Below are positions 34,295 through 44,945 of a stretch of DNA of 64,000 bases, in pieces (the stretch's first letter is position 1; each line of letters begins with the position of its first letter). The notes beneath the pieces were generated by a model, which did no database searches, was not told where the DNA came from, and saw only the letters and a program-made list of their open reading frames with translations. The DNA is from Lojkania enalia (lineage: Eukaryota > Ascomycota > Dothideomycetes > Pleosporales): contig ML986583.1 in NCBI GenBank assembly GCA_010094045.1, positions 632,737-696,736 on the forward strand, in the 5' to 3' direction. The position numbers and the translations under genes were made by a program.

Positions 34295-34933
34295 ATGTCA
34301 TCCCACGAGACACTCTCAGCAGCTGCCAATGACCGCAAAGCCCGTCTCGCCCAACTCAAATCTCTGAAGCGCAAGCAAGCGCCCACAAACGAAGAAACCC
34401 CCACAACATCGGAAACTGCTTCTACATCCAGAAAAGATTCTACAGCTCTCACAGCCGCCATATCCCCTATTACAGATGTTACAGCCACCTATATCAGCGG
34501 GCGCAACTATGACCCCGAGTCCCGCAACGTAAAGCTAGGCTTCGAAGGCGCGCCAGTCGACCCTTCGTCCACCCTCGAATATAAAGCCGCGCAGCTTGCG
34601 CTCGCGTCAAAAGCCCAGCAAGAAGCTGAGCAGCAAGATGATAAGGGCCTGGATTTTACAAAGTTGCAGCCTAAGAAACCGAATTGGGATCTAAAGAGGG
34701 ATTTGCAAGAGAAGATGAGAGGATTGGATGTTCAAACTGAGAATGCTATTGCGAAGCTGGTGAGGGAGAGGGTAGAGGAACAGAAGAAAGCGAGCGGGAC
34801 AAAGGCGAGTACGAAAGGGGAGGGTGAGGAGGTGGGAATGGAGGGAAGTGAGCTTGTGGAGGCTATGCATTTGAGGGAGAGAGAAGGGGAGGCGGATCGG
34901 AGGAGGGAAGAAGAGGATGCAGGCGTGAGCTAA
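34295..34933 (+). CDS. Pre-mRNA splicing factor Cwf18 / CCDC12 family
   Basis: An intronless 212-residue protein. The N-terminal helix SAAANDRKARLAQLKSLKRKQ, then YISGRNYDPESRNVKLGFEGAP, then LDFTKLQPKKPNWDLKRDLQEKMRGLDVQTENAIAKLVRERV are the hallmarks of the Cwf18 family (human CCDC12), a component of the Prp19-related, activated spliceosome. The family's conserved core spans about residues 8-165. The C-terminus is a charged Glu/Arg/Lys tail without conserved features. Nuclear. ATG at 34295 is the first in frame. An A13 run directly follows the stop codon. Confidence 0.92.
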   Translation: MSSHETLSAAANDRKARLAQLKSLKRKQAPTNEETPTTSETASTSRKDSTALTAAISPITDVTATYISGRNYDPESRNVKLGFEGAPVDPSSTLEYKAAQLALASKAQQEAEQQDDKGLDFTKLQPKKPNWDLKRDLQEKMRGLDVQTENAIAKLVRERVEEQKKASGTKASTKGEGEEVGMEGSELVEAMHLREREGEADRRREEEDAGVS

Positions 34934-35355
34934 AAAAAAAAAAAATTTTATTTGAGGAAAATTTATTTAAGGAAAACTACACGAGTCGCAGGCTCGAGCA
35001 TCCGATGGACATGACTACGCCCACTACAGCGATATGCATGCATCCCTACCGAGTCCACCATAGTCGAGGAATGCATTAGATGTGCTCCATTGCCTTTAAG
35101 TAGGCGGGTAATTCAGGATACGGGAACTTGCAGATGTCATCCATAGAATACCATTTCAGGAGGGATACACATAATGATACTAGAACTATTCTAAATATGA
35201 TGTTACCCTACTATCCACGTTGTGCTGACCTTAGTCTTCCTTTATCTTACAAAGGGATGCGGGGATAGGACAATGCAAGGGATATAATATCCGGCTCCAG
35301 AAGCTCCAAATCTCACGCCTTGTTCAGCTTCCCGAAGGACGAGGCTATATTAAAG
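34934..35355. other. Intergenic between convergent genes
   Basis: Starts with an A13 run right after the Cwf18 stop codon. Contains 3' flanks of both convergent genes. No further element was seen. Confidence 0.5.
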
Positions 35356-36620
35356 CTATTGACCTGCTGCCATAGCTCTGGTCATCGCTACCCGCTTGCT
35401 ATAGGGGCTGAGGCTCCGTTCCCTCCCCTGTGGTGCCGGACCATTGCTTGTACTGGTTTCGGGCCGTCCGCCTCCCCAAGGACGACCTCTTCCACTCATA
35501 GGTGCGTTCCTCCCCCTGAAATCATTCTGTGCTCCAAGAGGACTCGGTGAGCGTGGAGGTACCCGGCGTGAATATGGGCTTGGAGAACGCGGAGCCATGC
35601 GACGCGAACATGGACTAGGGTTTCGAGCACTACGGAACGGTGACCTAGACCTTGACCTAGGAAGCCTCCCCCCGCGTCGCTGGCATCCAGTACTCCTAGA
35701 ACGAGACTTGCGGTGAGACAGCCGCTCCGAATTTCTATCACTATTCTGGTAGAGTTGATGGTCGTCCGTGTCCATTGGACTTGTAGCGGACCTACGCCTG
35801 CGATTTCTGCGGCTGGTACTCCTAGAGCGAGACAGAAGACGTCTAGGGCGACCCCTTCCTCTGCTATAACTCCGGCTCCGGCTTCGTGAAAATGCTCGAT
35901 TACCGCCTTTCAGATGCTTCGGAAAAAAATCCTGCGATGCTTCCATACGGGTAGATCCAGACCTGCTCCTTCGCCGACCTCTAAGCCCCGGACTGAACGA
36001 ACTCATACGTCGCCGTGTATTCCGGTCAAGGGAACCGCCTGAGTCATAAGAGTCCGATGTAGAAACAGATCGCCTGCCTCGCTTTCCCAAGTGTCCTCCA
36101 CGAACGGAAGTTTTCTCTTTCTTCTCGCGGTAGCGAGACGATCGCGGCCGGGAACGGGAGCGGTTCGTAGATATAGTTGACACCGAGTCGACTGATGAAG
36201 ATGAAACTGATCGTGAGCGTCTGTGTAAGGTATCTGGGCTACTCTTCCTGCCACGCTCCTCCTCTTTCTTTGCCAGCAATTCATCGGCAACACCTTTTCT
36301 GGTCACCAGGTTAGTTTAGCTTATTCAATACAATCGCCGATTACCTACTTTCGAAGCAACTCGTTTGGAACATCAGTCATCAGCTTCGGCTTGAGCTGAG
36401 GATTGAGGAGCTGTTGGGTTCGAGAAGGTCTGGGCTTGTAAGGTCGTTCTTGGGCGGACGCGGTACATTCATAGCTGTAGTGACGTATGTGGAAGTTAGT
36501 TGTGCGTTTCTGTGAGGGATCGAAAGTGCACATATCTTTCTTCAGGCATTTCTGGCAGAGAGTGTCGGCTGTTGCCTTAGAGCGACCGCCGTAGCCTCTA
36601 TAAGAGCCGCCACGATACAT
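35356..36620 (-). CDS. SR-rich zinc-knuckle protein (ZCCHC10-like)
   Basis: A probable nuclear RNA-processing protein. Exons 36620-36349 and 36298-35356 join in phase 2 to 404 residues. The N-terminus (MYRGGSYRGYGGRSKATADTLCQKCLKKD) and HYSYECTASAQERPYKPRPSRTQQLLNPQLKPKL match the zinc knuckle family of ZCCHC10, where CQKC and H-x4-C form the zinc site. Here a 16-residue insert separates CQKCLKKD from RHYSYEC. A GT...AG pair at 36531-36475 with a CTAAC branch-like site could be spliced in frame (57 bases) but would then remove the His (385 residues). From about residue 150 the protein is an RS-type domain full of RSRS, SRSRS, RSPSP and SRR repeats, typical of splicing factors. The ending is GGRPETSTSNGPAPQGRERSLSPYSKRVAM. 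Start at 36620 is chosen because the family begins just before the knuckle. Confidence 0.75.
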
Positions 36621-37801
36621 GAGATCTACGCGATCTGCGATCCGATAGCTATTGGAATGCGTCCGTTTAAAATGCAGGTGCCTTAGCAAGCGAAATGCGG
36701 GCAAGACAATGTGTTTGCCTCGAGCGAAGTTTGGACCCCAATCGACGCGTGGGCCTGCGCCGGGAGCGAGCTGACAAGGCAAGTGAGAAGCCTGACTTTG
36801 CGGATTGTGGCGGGATGGGCTCGCTCATACACTTGCGCGACGGGCTTAGAGGAGAAAAGTTCCAGTCGTGGAGCGAGATCCAAGGCAGGGTGAATGAGGT
36901 GCACGTGATTGTTGTGGTAGTTCCTTCCGTCAATCTCTTGGAACACCTGATTCTCTTTCGGTAAAGAGAAGGGCTCACCTAGCTGGGTAGCCCCTGAGAC
37001 TGCCTGCCCAATCTGTTTTCAAAACCTACAGCGAAACCAAGGGAAACAATTGTCCGGTGCTGAATTACGAGTTACTGCTGCTGCTGGCTGGATACAGTCG
37101 CCGCGACTTCAGGGAAAAAAGGCGCCAAGGTCGGATCGGAGAAATATTAATCGACCGCACGGACGGCCTTCAGAAAGCCTCCACTCCACCTCCACCCTCA
37201 TCACCCTTTGCATCCTGGGCCTGGCCTCCACCCTCCGCCTTTCACCCCGCCTAGCCTCGCCTACCGCACTACGCGCAGCCATCACTCCCGACAGATCCAA
37301 TTCACCGGTCGGCTGCTGCTACCTCCTGCGCATCCCGCTGTTGGTGCCCCAGGCCGCTAGACCATCAGGCGCAGCATCGCACACCTGTCGCTGTTCTTCA
37401 CTCCACCTCCACTACCCTGATACTGCGATCCAACCTTCTAGTGCGAATGTCGGAATTCCATCATGTCCAGCTCTCTGGCCCTGGTTTTTTCGACTTTCCT
37501 TGAGCAACCCATTTCCTGAGACAACGTTGTCCATCACTTTCGAATTAATTCCTTCCTTTGGTGGACTGCGCCTCCAACTTGCGGTATAACAGCATCACGG
37601 CGTGAAGCTTGGTGAAATTCTTCTGTTCCTCAAAATTTAGGCTAGCGCCAATCGGTCGTGAAGGGCTTACCACGCACATTCTCTCCAAATCTCGTGTTAG
37701 CCTCTCTATAATAGAGAGACGGACTAGCACGCCTAATTCAGGCGATTTTCATCGCGTAACCCCATCTTACCCCGGCATTATTTGGACATTTGGTCATTAC
37801 A
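36621..37801. other. Divergent intergenic region with long leaders
   Basis: Separates the zinc-knuckle gene (minus) from the R3H-SUZ gene (plus). Open frames at 37050-37589 on plus and 36667-36978 on minus have no domain and lie where leaders are expected. No TATA or RNA gene was recognised. Confidence 0.5.
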
Positions 37802-40576
37802 ATGCCATCCATAAGTTCGATGCCTGTGGAACAGCCTCAGGCGAGGCCTTCATTTGCGAAAGTGAGCATCGAAATAACTCTAAATTCCGTATAGCTTACA
37901 AGCTTTCTAGGTAGCGGCATCTGCATATAAACCACAGAATTCTAAAGAGAGCCCTACCAACACGACAACCGGCGTAAATTCGCAGCTTATCGTTCATACG
38001 CAACCTCCAAAGCGTTCCACACCAGGCAATACCGATGCACCAAAGGTTCGCATTGATAGTGAGGAGCCAACAGACACAGAAGAAAAAGCTAGTAACACAG
38101 CGACTCGGACTGGACAATGGGCTAACACCACCGAACAAGAAGTTGCGTTTGAGACAGGTTCAAAGGAGGAAGAGCCGGAGAAGGCCCGTCCATCAATAAC
38201 CTTGGTCAAATCCGTAGCTGCGGAGGACAGCACTACCCAACTTTCCTCATCAGATGGTTCGGCCAAGCCTCCGAGCCTTGATGGTAAAAGCGTTGCATCC
38301 GCGACAACTTTTGCCCTTGATGAGAAAGAATCCATTCGTCCCGATGATAGTGCTAGCTTGAGAGCGGTGGAGGAAGAGGATGTGACATCCCCTCCAGATT
38401 CCGTTGCCGCTGGTTCTCGGGTCGGATCTGATAGTGGCGTTGCACGCGCATTCCGCGATCAGCTACACGAAATTTCGGTAATGGGACCGCTGCCCCAACG
38501 GGGTGCTCCACCCGGGCGCTTCCCTAACCCAATTGCCAATAACTCGCATCAGCTCTATGATCCCAATCAGCCTCCTAATGGCATTGGGAGACCGATGTCT
38601 CAGCCTCTTGGCAATGGCATGCCTGCTGTAGTTGGCCCTCACAATCTACCAGCGATTCCTGACGAGAAGCTTATTGAGGCCCTCGAATCCCCAAGAGATA
38701 GACTTTTTGTCCTAAAGCTTGAGCAAGATTTCATTGACTTCATAAAGGACTCTCGGTAGGCCCCTAGTTCTCAGCCTAGAGTGATTCAAAGCTAATATCT
38801 TGCAGCGAGAATGAGCTCTCTCTACCGAACTGCAACACGTTTTATAGGATGCTTGCCCACCGCCTTGCCGACTATTACCTCCTCGGCCACGTAGTTGACA
38901 ATACCATGACAGGTGTGAAAATTACGAGGACGCCGTATTGCAGGATGTAAGTGGCAAGCAATCATCATTGTTATCTTCTACTGACAATGCCAAGTCCTCC
39001 TCCGCTATCAGGATTACCGATTTCATCCAAAACCGGGGGCACACCTCCTGTTGATCTTCCAGCCCGGAAAATCATGCGCCGCGGAGACGATGGAAAGTCA
39101 GGAACTAACACTACAGCTAACTCCGAAGGTCCCTCCAAGACCACGTCAGAAGTAGGTGGCGCAAGTGGTAGTGATGGCGGCAACGATGGGAATGATGTTG
39201 AAGGCAAAGAGAAGTCCTCCCTAACGAGGGAAGAGCGGGAAGCCAGATACCGAGAGGCACGGCAGCGCATATTTGGGAATTCTGAAAGTGGTGAAGGCGA
39301 ATCGAATGAGCCCACAGGATCCGGAGAAGAAAAGGATACATCGAGATCAAGCTCGGCTTCTGGGAAGAAGAAGAGCAAGAAGCCGCAACGAAACTACGAC
39401 GATGACGGTTTTGAGGCACGTTCAAGATTCACAACCTTCTATCCTCAACAGTTCCCTACCCCTGGGTACAACGGTGACGGCACCGTATACTATGGTGGCT
39501 ACCCAGGGCAAATGCAAAACTCACAATATCCCGGGATGAATACAAATAGTTCACCTCCGCCCACGTTCAATACCGGATATCCTATAATAATGCCCCAGGA
39601 TGCACAGTCTCAATATGGATGGCCAGGGCAGCAGTTCCAAAATCCTAACGGATCCATGAATTATCCTCCCTATAGTGCCGTACAGAACGGGTACGATATC
39701 TCAGGTGACTTCCCACGAGGGATGCAGTCTTTTCAATCTGCTGGGATGCCTTCACAGGTAACTCCGAAGATGACGAACGTGCCCATGGCACCATATCAGG
39801 AACCGTATCAATCCCAGCCGATGCCGATGAATCCTGGGTGGCCACAGCCTTCATATCCTATGACGCAACCCCCGTATACTCAGAACAGCCCTAGCAACCG
39901 ACCTATGTCTGCCCCAATTCAAGGTCCGACTACCGGTGTTTATCCTTACGGGCAGTTTCCGGCTTCTCCATATAACGGAAAACTGAATCGGAACCAGCAC
40001 CCTTTACCTGGGAGCTTCAATCGACAACAGTTTAATCCGCAGAGTCAAGCCTTTATACCAGGCAGTCGTAACGGACCGTTTCAGATGCAATCAAATATGA
40101 GCTCCATGCCACCTCAGGGGATGAACGGATACGGGGGCTTCCAAATGCCTCTCACGCCCCAACTGTCCGCTCAAATGCCCACTCAAATGCCTCGACCTAG
40201 CCCTCCCGGCACACATCAGCCAACTTTTGGCTCGCCTCGAAGCATGCAAAACATCAATCCCGCTCCCGTGAAGAACAACAACACTAATCCATTACAACCG
40301 CCGCAGATCGCAGCCTCGCAAACAACATCAGCCTCTCAAACCTCTCAAACTACCCCCTCTTCTATCCCAGCGCAGAGTAGTATCGCAAAATGGGGTACTC
40401 CATCACATCTTCCTCCGAAACCTCCAACACCTGCGCAGCCACAGCCGCCAAAGTTTAGTCTGCCAGGGCACAATTTTCCTCTTCCACGTGGTCCAACTAA
40501 TATGGCACCCGGATATGGCACCAATCCTACAATGACCAGAGGCAGCACAGGCCCCAGTATGCCTAAGAATAACTAA
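37802..40576 (+). CDS. R3H and SUZ domain RNA-binding protein
   Basis: Four exons (37802-37861, 37911-38755, 38806-38946, 38995-40576) give 875 residues. After a Ser/Thr/Pro-rich N-terminus, DEKLIEALESPRDRLFVLKLEQDFIDFIKDSRENELSLP and MLAHRLADYYLLGHVVD form an R3H domain at about residues 260-345, with the conserved Arg-x3-His (RMLAHR region). The SUZ domain follows (ARKIMRRGDD ... LTREEREARYREARQRIFG, about 375-445). Both bind single-stranded RNA or nucleic acid. The remaining 400 residues are Gln/Pro/Asn/Met/Tyr-rich and low in complexity, as in granule-forming RNA-binding proteins. Relatives include the Encore/ARPP21 group. The first exon has just 20 codons; the intron after the R3H domain ends in CAAG, fixed by phase. 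Cytoplasmic mRNA control is the likely role. Confidence 0.88.
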
Positions 40577-43500
40577 TCCACGGCTTTATGAAGTATTTAT
40601 TAGACAATGAACTGGGCAGCTCTTTGCATTGCGACGGTGCAATTGTGTGTTTTGAGTGCATTTGCAATTTGGCAGGAATGGAAACGGTGGCGGGCTATTT
40701 GGCGTAGATGGAAATTTCTCTGCATCTTAGGTTGTCGTGGAGTTGAAAACGGAGCTTGTCTTGCTTCGAATTCGGCTCTAGTGTACGTGTGTTTTCTTCA
40801 TTACTTTATGGCCTGGGTAGGAGTGGAAAATTATCCATAGTTGGTTTGCCTGTGAATACCGATAATAGACAATATTTCTTGACAGTCTTGGTATGAAGTG
40901 ACTGGTGCCATTCTGGAAACTTCACACAAATGGGTGATGAGGTATTGATACCGACCCAGTTGTATGGCTAGGACTTTTGACAATGGATTCATCTAGGAAG
41001 CCTTTGAGGCGGACCAGCATTTAGCATGAGGATAGTGGATGCACCACAAGATGGGTTGAAGCGGATCACAAGGTTCGGTATCCGAGTGGAGAAGAGAAGA
41101 GTCAAACGATTCAGCAAAGCGTATCGAAGAAGCACTTCCGCTTGGGGGAGGAGAGGGTTATAAGGTTGAATACGAAAGCATGCTTCGAGGAATATAGGCT
41201 GAGGTCTCGTTTCTAGACCTAGATGAAGACGACTGGTGCTGCAACAACGGAGCAGTTGGCCCATGCCTTCGAACGCAAATCGGGTCACGCCGCCTTGCTC
41301 TTAAGGACTAGGCGCCTTTGTCGATTTACCCTCGCCTAAGTAGTCTGAAGAAGCATGTTCAATTAATTAAACAATACGGCGCCCCAAACCTTCCCGATAG
41401 AACGCTCCCACCAACCGCTAGACTGGGTCAGAGCGTCGAAGTGAGCTACAGGATATGTCGTAAGCTCGAAACTTTGTTTTTGCGAGTCCAAGCGTTACTC
41501 GAATTTTTGGCAGTGGCGTTTCAGGAGGCCCCCGGGGGGTGGGGGGTAGTGTAACGCGGTCGTCGGCAGCGTCATTTCTAGACTCGGCAGGAGACGATGG
41601 GATACAACTGTGCGACATCTGAAAGAATTGGCGATTATGTTGAATCGCGCGGGGAAATAATTGGGTGCGAGTTTGTGGCAATAATCATTCACGTACTATG
41701 TGGTAGCGGGGTAGCACAGCGAACGCACAACCTACAGTGGGATTTAGTTTAGCGGAAACCATCCAGGCAACAGCTGGGACAGCTAAATCTGGAAGGGAGC
41801 GGAAAAGGAAGCAGACATGCGGCCGACCACGACATAGAGAGTGGCACTGAACGTTAAGGTTGAGCCATTGGTCATTATCTGATCCGGCTGCAGGAACACA
41901 AAATCCTCTAAACTTGAGTCTCTTTGCCGAATATCACCTCAGGCTAAGTTCTATTGAGCGGAATTTATCGGACGTGGTCGTTGAACATAGGTTCTCAGAG
42001 AGGATTGACAGAAAGTAAGATAGATTCGAATGCACAAGTTCATGCAACCGAGCTACGTTTTGGTACGAGAATAACTATTTTCTCAGTGAAGGTTTGCACG
42101 CGATAAGAGATACATATGCGTATCATGATACCTGCGCGTACAGCATCCGAGTTTGAGCGCTCGGGGATGAGATGTAGACATAGTTGGAATTCCTAGTAGG
42201 TTCTTTGGAGCCTCTGTAAAACAGTCCCTATTGACCGGACTATCGTTATAGCATGCACATACTAGAATGACGTATATTTGCTGGGACTTCATAGAGAAGG
42301 ACCAGTTTTGCTCTACAAGTGCTGCCTTCCTCTGCATTTACGTCCGCAGCAGCGGACGCAGCCATGCTGATTAGGCTAGCCTGCTATGGCAAGGGAGGGT
42401 ACCCCCTAGCTATGTTTTGCTCAGAGATACGGCAGCATTGGAAGAGCGCAAGAGCTGCTTCGAGTTCAGTTATCCACAAAGACTGGGGGAGGGCGGCGAT
42501 CCTTCTCGATCTCCCCCTCGTCAGCGCACCAGCCCCGAGAGCTGCATGCTTCCATATTCGCGGACCCAAGATCCTCGCCGCCTCAAGGGCTAGCCACCTG
42601 TCATGCTCGTACACGTACCGCACTAAACGGTCGTAAGCTTGATACTACCGTCCGCAACCATGCTGCTCCTTCCCGAAAGAGTCCGGTTGGAGGTCGGACC
42701 ACGCAGGTCAGAAACTGGCTTAGATACACTATACCAGTATATACCCTCACGACCCACACGTCAGGACAATACTGACGCCCGCCTCCATTAGTGCCGCGCT
42801 CTGGCGCCTGAGGGATCCCGAACCCTGTGGAACAGGGCTCTACGGTGGAGAATGAGTACACCAAGACTTGCATATACATGCGGGAGACGGTCGTCTAGAA
42901 ATGGAATTCGCGAGCCTGCATCCGCCCGCAGAACCAACATCTCGCAGGCAAGGCCGTGCTCAATCCCGAATCACTGCCGCTCATATCTTGTGAATGGTGA
43001 GTCCCAATGTACGGTGGGAGCAGGGATCCAGCCTAGGGCCGTTGTGTCTGTCAACGACCACCTGGCGTTCGTCTCACCACCACCACGGCGTTGTACAACC
43101 CAGGCTGTTCGCACACCCGGATCTACGCCTTCCTTTTGCTTGTTTCATTTGCTTTTGTATCTCTTAAGAGATCGTAGACCTCAACAATATTCCTAGTCAA
43201 AGCAGTTTGTATGAATTAAATCGATCAAGGGACCAATACTAGCGCTAACCTCCCAAAAAGTGCCTTTAAGATACACCTAATGCATATATCCTGCGTCTCT
43301 CCAAAGCGAGCAGCCGTCGACCATTTCGGTATCAGTAGACTCGCGAATACACAGATTGGTCAACTACTATCCCTACAAGGCGGCAGGATCGAGCACCGGC
43401 TATCAGTGCATGGCATGTTTCGGGCGTCTATTGACGGCTATTGGCCTACCTAGCGACACCCTATTCCCCCCGGCTCCTGCCGCCCCATCCGCCTCCGCCG

Positions 43501-43810
43501 CCTCCACTAAGGCTAGTGTTGGCGGCATTAATTACTGCTGATAGGCATACATGAACCGGGACCCTAGTTGTGATACGGTCGCTCCGCTCCAACCTGTTAC
43601 ACCAGTCTAGCTAGTTTTCCAAGCACAGCCATGTATAGGAAGATACGCGGACCAAACATAAAAGGGCTGACCAGCCGCACACAAGTACTATATATGTACA
43701 TATATCCCATTGCAAGTACCCTAGATCTGTCCTCCCCCTGGATCGACCATCCTTAATTTATCCCCAGTTCCCATTATTCGACACGCACTTGACACCCTCA
43801 TCATTACACT
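40577..43810. other. Gene-poor region, no supported gene
   Basis: After the R3H-SUZ gene, about 3.2 kb lacks a gene I can support. The composition changes: 42300-43200 is more GC-rich with overlapping open frames on both strands (42319-42636, 42384-42623, 42601-42879, 42852-43196), none with a recognisable domain; the rest is AT-rich. No TE protein or terminal repeat was recognised. Confidence 0.4.
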
Positions 43811-44201
43811 ATGCCAACGCCTGGATTCTCGGCCGAAGCGACGTTGGCTATCTCGTTTGGGATCTTGACCCTTCTCGCTACAGTTGCCGGAATGCACCAC
43901 AGAGATTCCATTTGTTGCTTTATATGCAGAACGCTGCGATGGCCTAGAACAAGAGGTGAACAAAATACAGACCCTTCAGTCATTGAGACGTAGCGCTCAT
44001 GATCATCCCACTATAGATCATATCGACCTAGAAGTAGCCTTCGAGAATGGTTCGAATGGGTTTCAGGGAGATTTCGACCTAGATACCATTGAACTACAGC
44101 CACGAAGAATGACTCTGCCACTCTACCTAGCCGATGTCACAACGACCCCTTCATTAGATATCGATCAAAGCGTTGAGCAAGGTATCAGCAACAATATTTA
44201 A
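43811..44201 (+). pseudogene. Small membrane protein, frameshifted copy 1
   Basis: An ATG at 43811 opens a frame that starts MPTPGFSAEATLAISFGILTLLATVAGMHHRDSICC, a single transmembrane helix (about residues 10-27) followed by a Cys/Arg-rich stretch, and stops after 60 codons. A second frame, open from about 43884 to a TAA at 44199-44201, continues with a helical, hydrophilic part (CDGLEQEVNKIQTLQSLRR and DLDTIELQPRR). The two overlap around 43900-43960 and would make one protein of about 125 residues if joined by a one- or two-base frameshift or an unrecognised intron. A diverged relative lies at 48072. No function is known. Confidence 0.4.
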
Positions 44202-44643
44202 GGGAATATTCCACTATTCATTTGCTCTCAATGGTCATAGGAGAAAAAAGGACAATCTTGTGCGGACTGGTAATCATATATTCATGGCTGCTCTCATGTC
44301 TAGCTGCCCGTGGATGTAGTGGGAATGAAGAACAAAATGAGTGAAATAATTATTCACCCCTATAGCATTCGTCCAGGTATCATGGCGACATATATAGGAT
44401 TTATCGAAGTGCAAAAAGCAATGGTAAAATGTTTAGGCTGTAACTCGAGGCATAAGGCTGAGGTTCAATGAGGCTTTGTGGCCATTCCTAATTCGTATGC
44501 GCTAATATCAGCTAGCCTTTGGTGTAAATCCACGCTATTCCTTTAGTCCGGTTCCGGCTATTAGCGAAAGACCACTATGCAGGGAATTTTCACGAGGGAA
44601 ATTAGAGCTCATATCTTGTATCATTTCTTCTGACTATGCCGAG

Positions 44644-44945
44644 TCAAGATTTACTTTGTTTATTTGCACTGGCAATAGTATATATGGTTCTGACTCTCAA
44701 ACTCATAAACTCCCTGGAAAATTCTTTTTGATCTTCTTCGGTGAACATCTTGGCGAGTATCAGCTCAGCAGGCATATGGAGGCAAGGGATGTCCTGCATG
44801 CTGACTAGGCAAGGGTGGTACAGTTCACCGAAGATGATCTGACCATCCCACACAACCATGTAATGTCGGTTAGACCCTGGTTGTGGCTTGCCTGCGCAGA
44901 TGCTACATAAACACCGACTAAAGGTTTTTAACCTCGATCGTCATC
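44644..44945 (-). CDS. Orphan 3' exon or gene fragment
   Basis: A minus-strand frame open from about 44945 to the stop at 44644 has protein-like text: CLCSICAGKPQPGSNRHYMVVWDGQIIFGELYHPCLVSMQDIPCLHMPAELILAKMFTEEDQKEFSREF. It has balanced composition, an amphipathic ending and a Cys-x2-Cys pair. No upstream exon or ATG before the stop at the left end of the frame was found, except an internal Met at 44859, so this is either the last exon of an unrecognised gene or a remnant. I do not recognise the family. Confidence 0.25.

Noticed and set aside
37050..37589. 179-codon plus-strand frame before the R3H-SUZ gene
   Set aside because: Ser/Pro/Leu-rich text without a domain; overlaps a frame of the same type; probably leader or promoter sequence.
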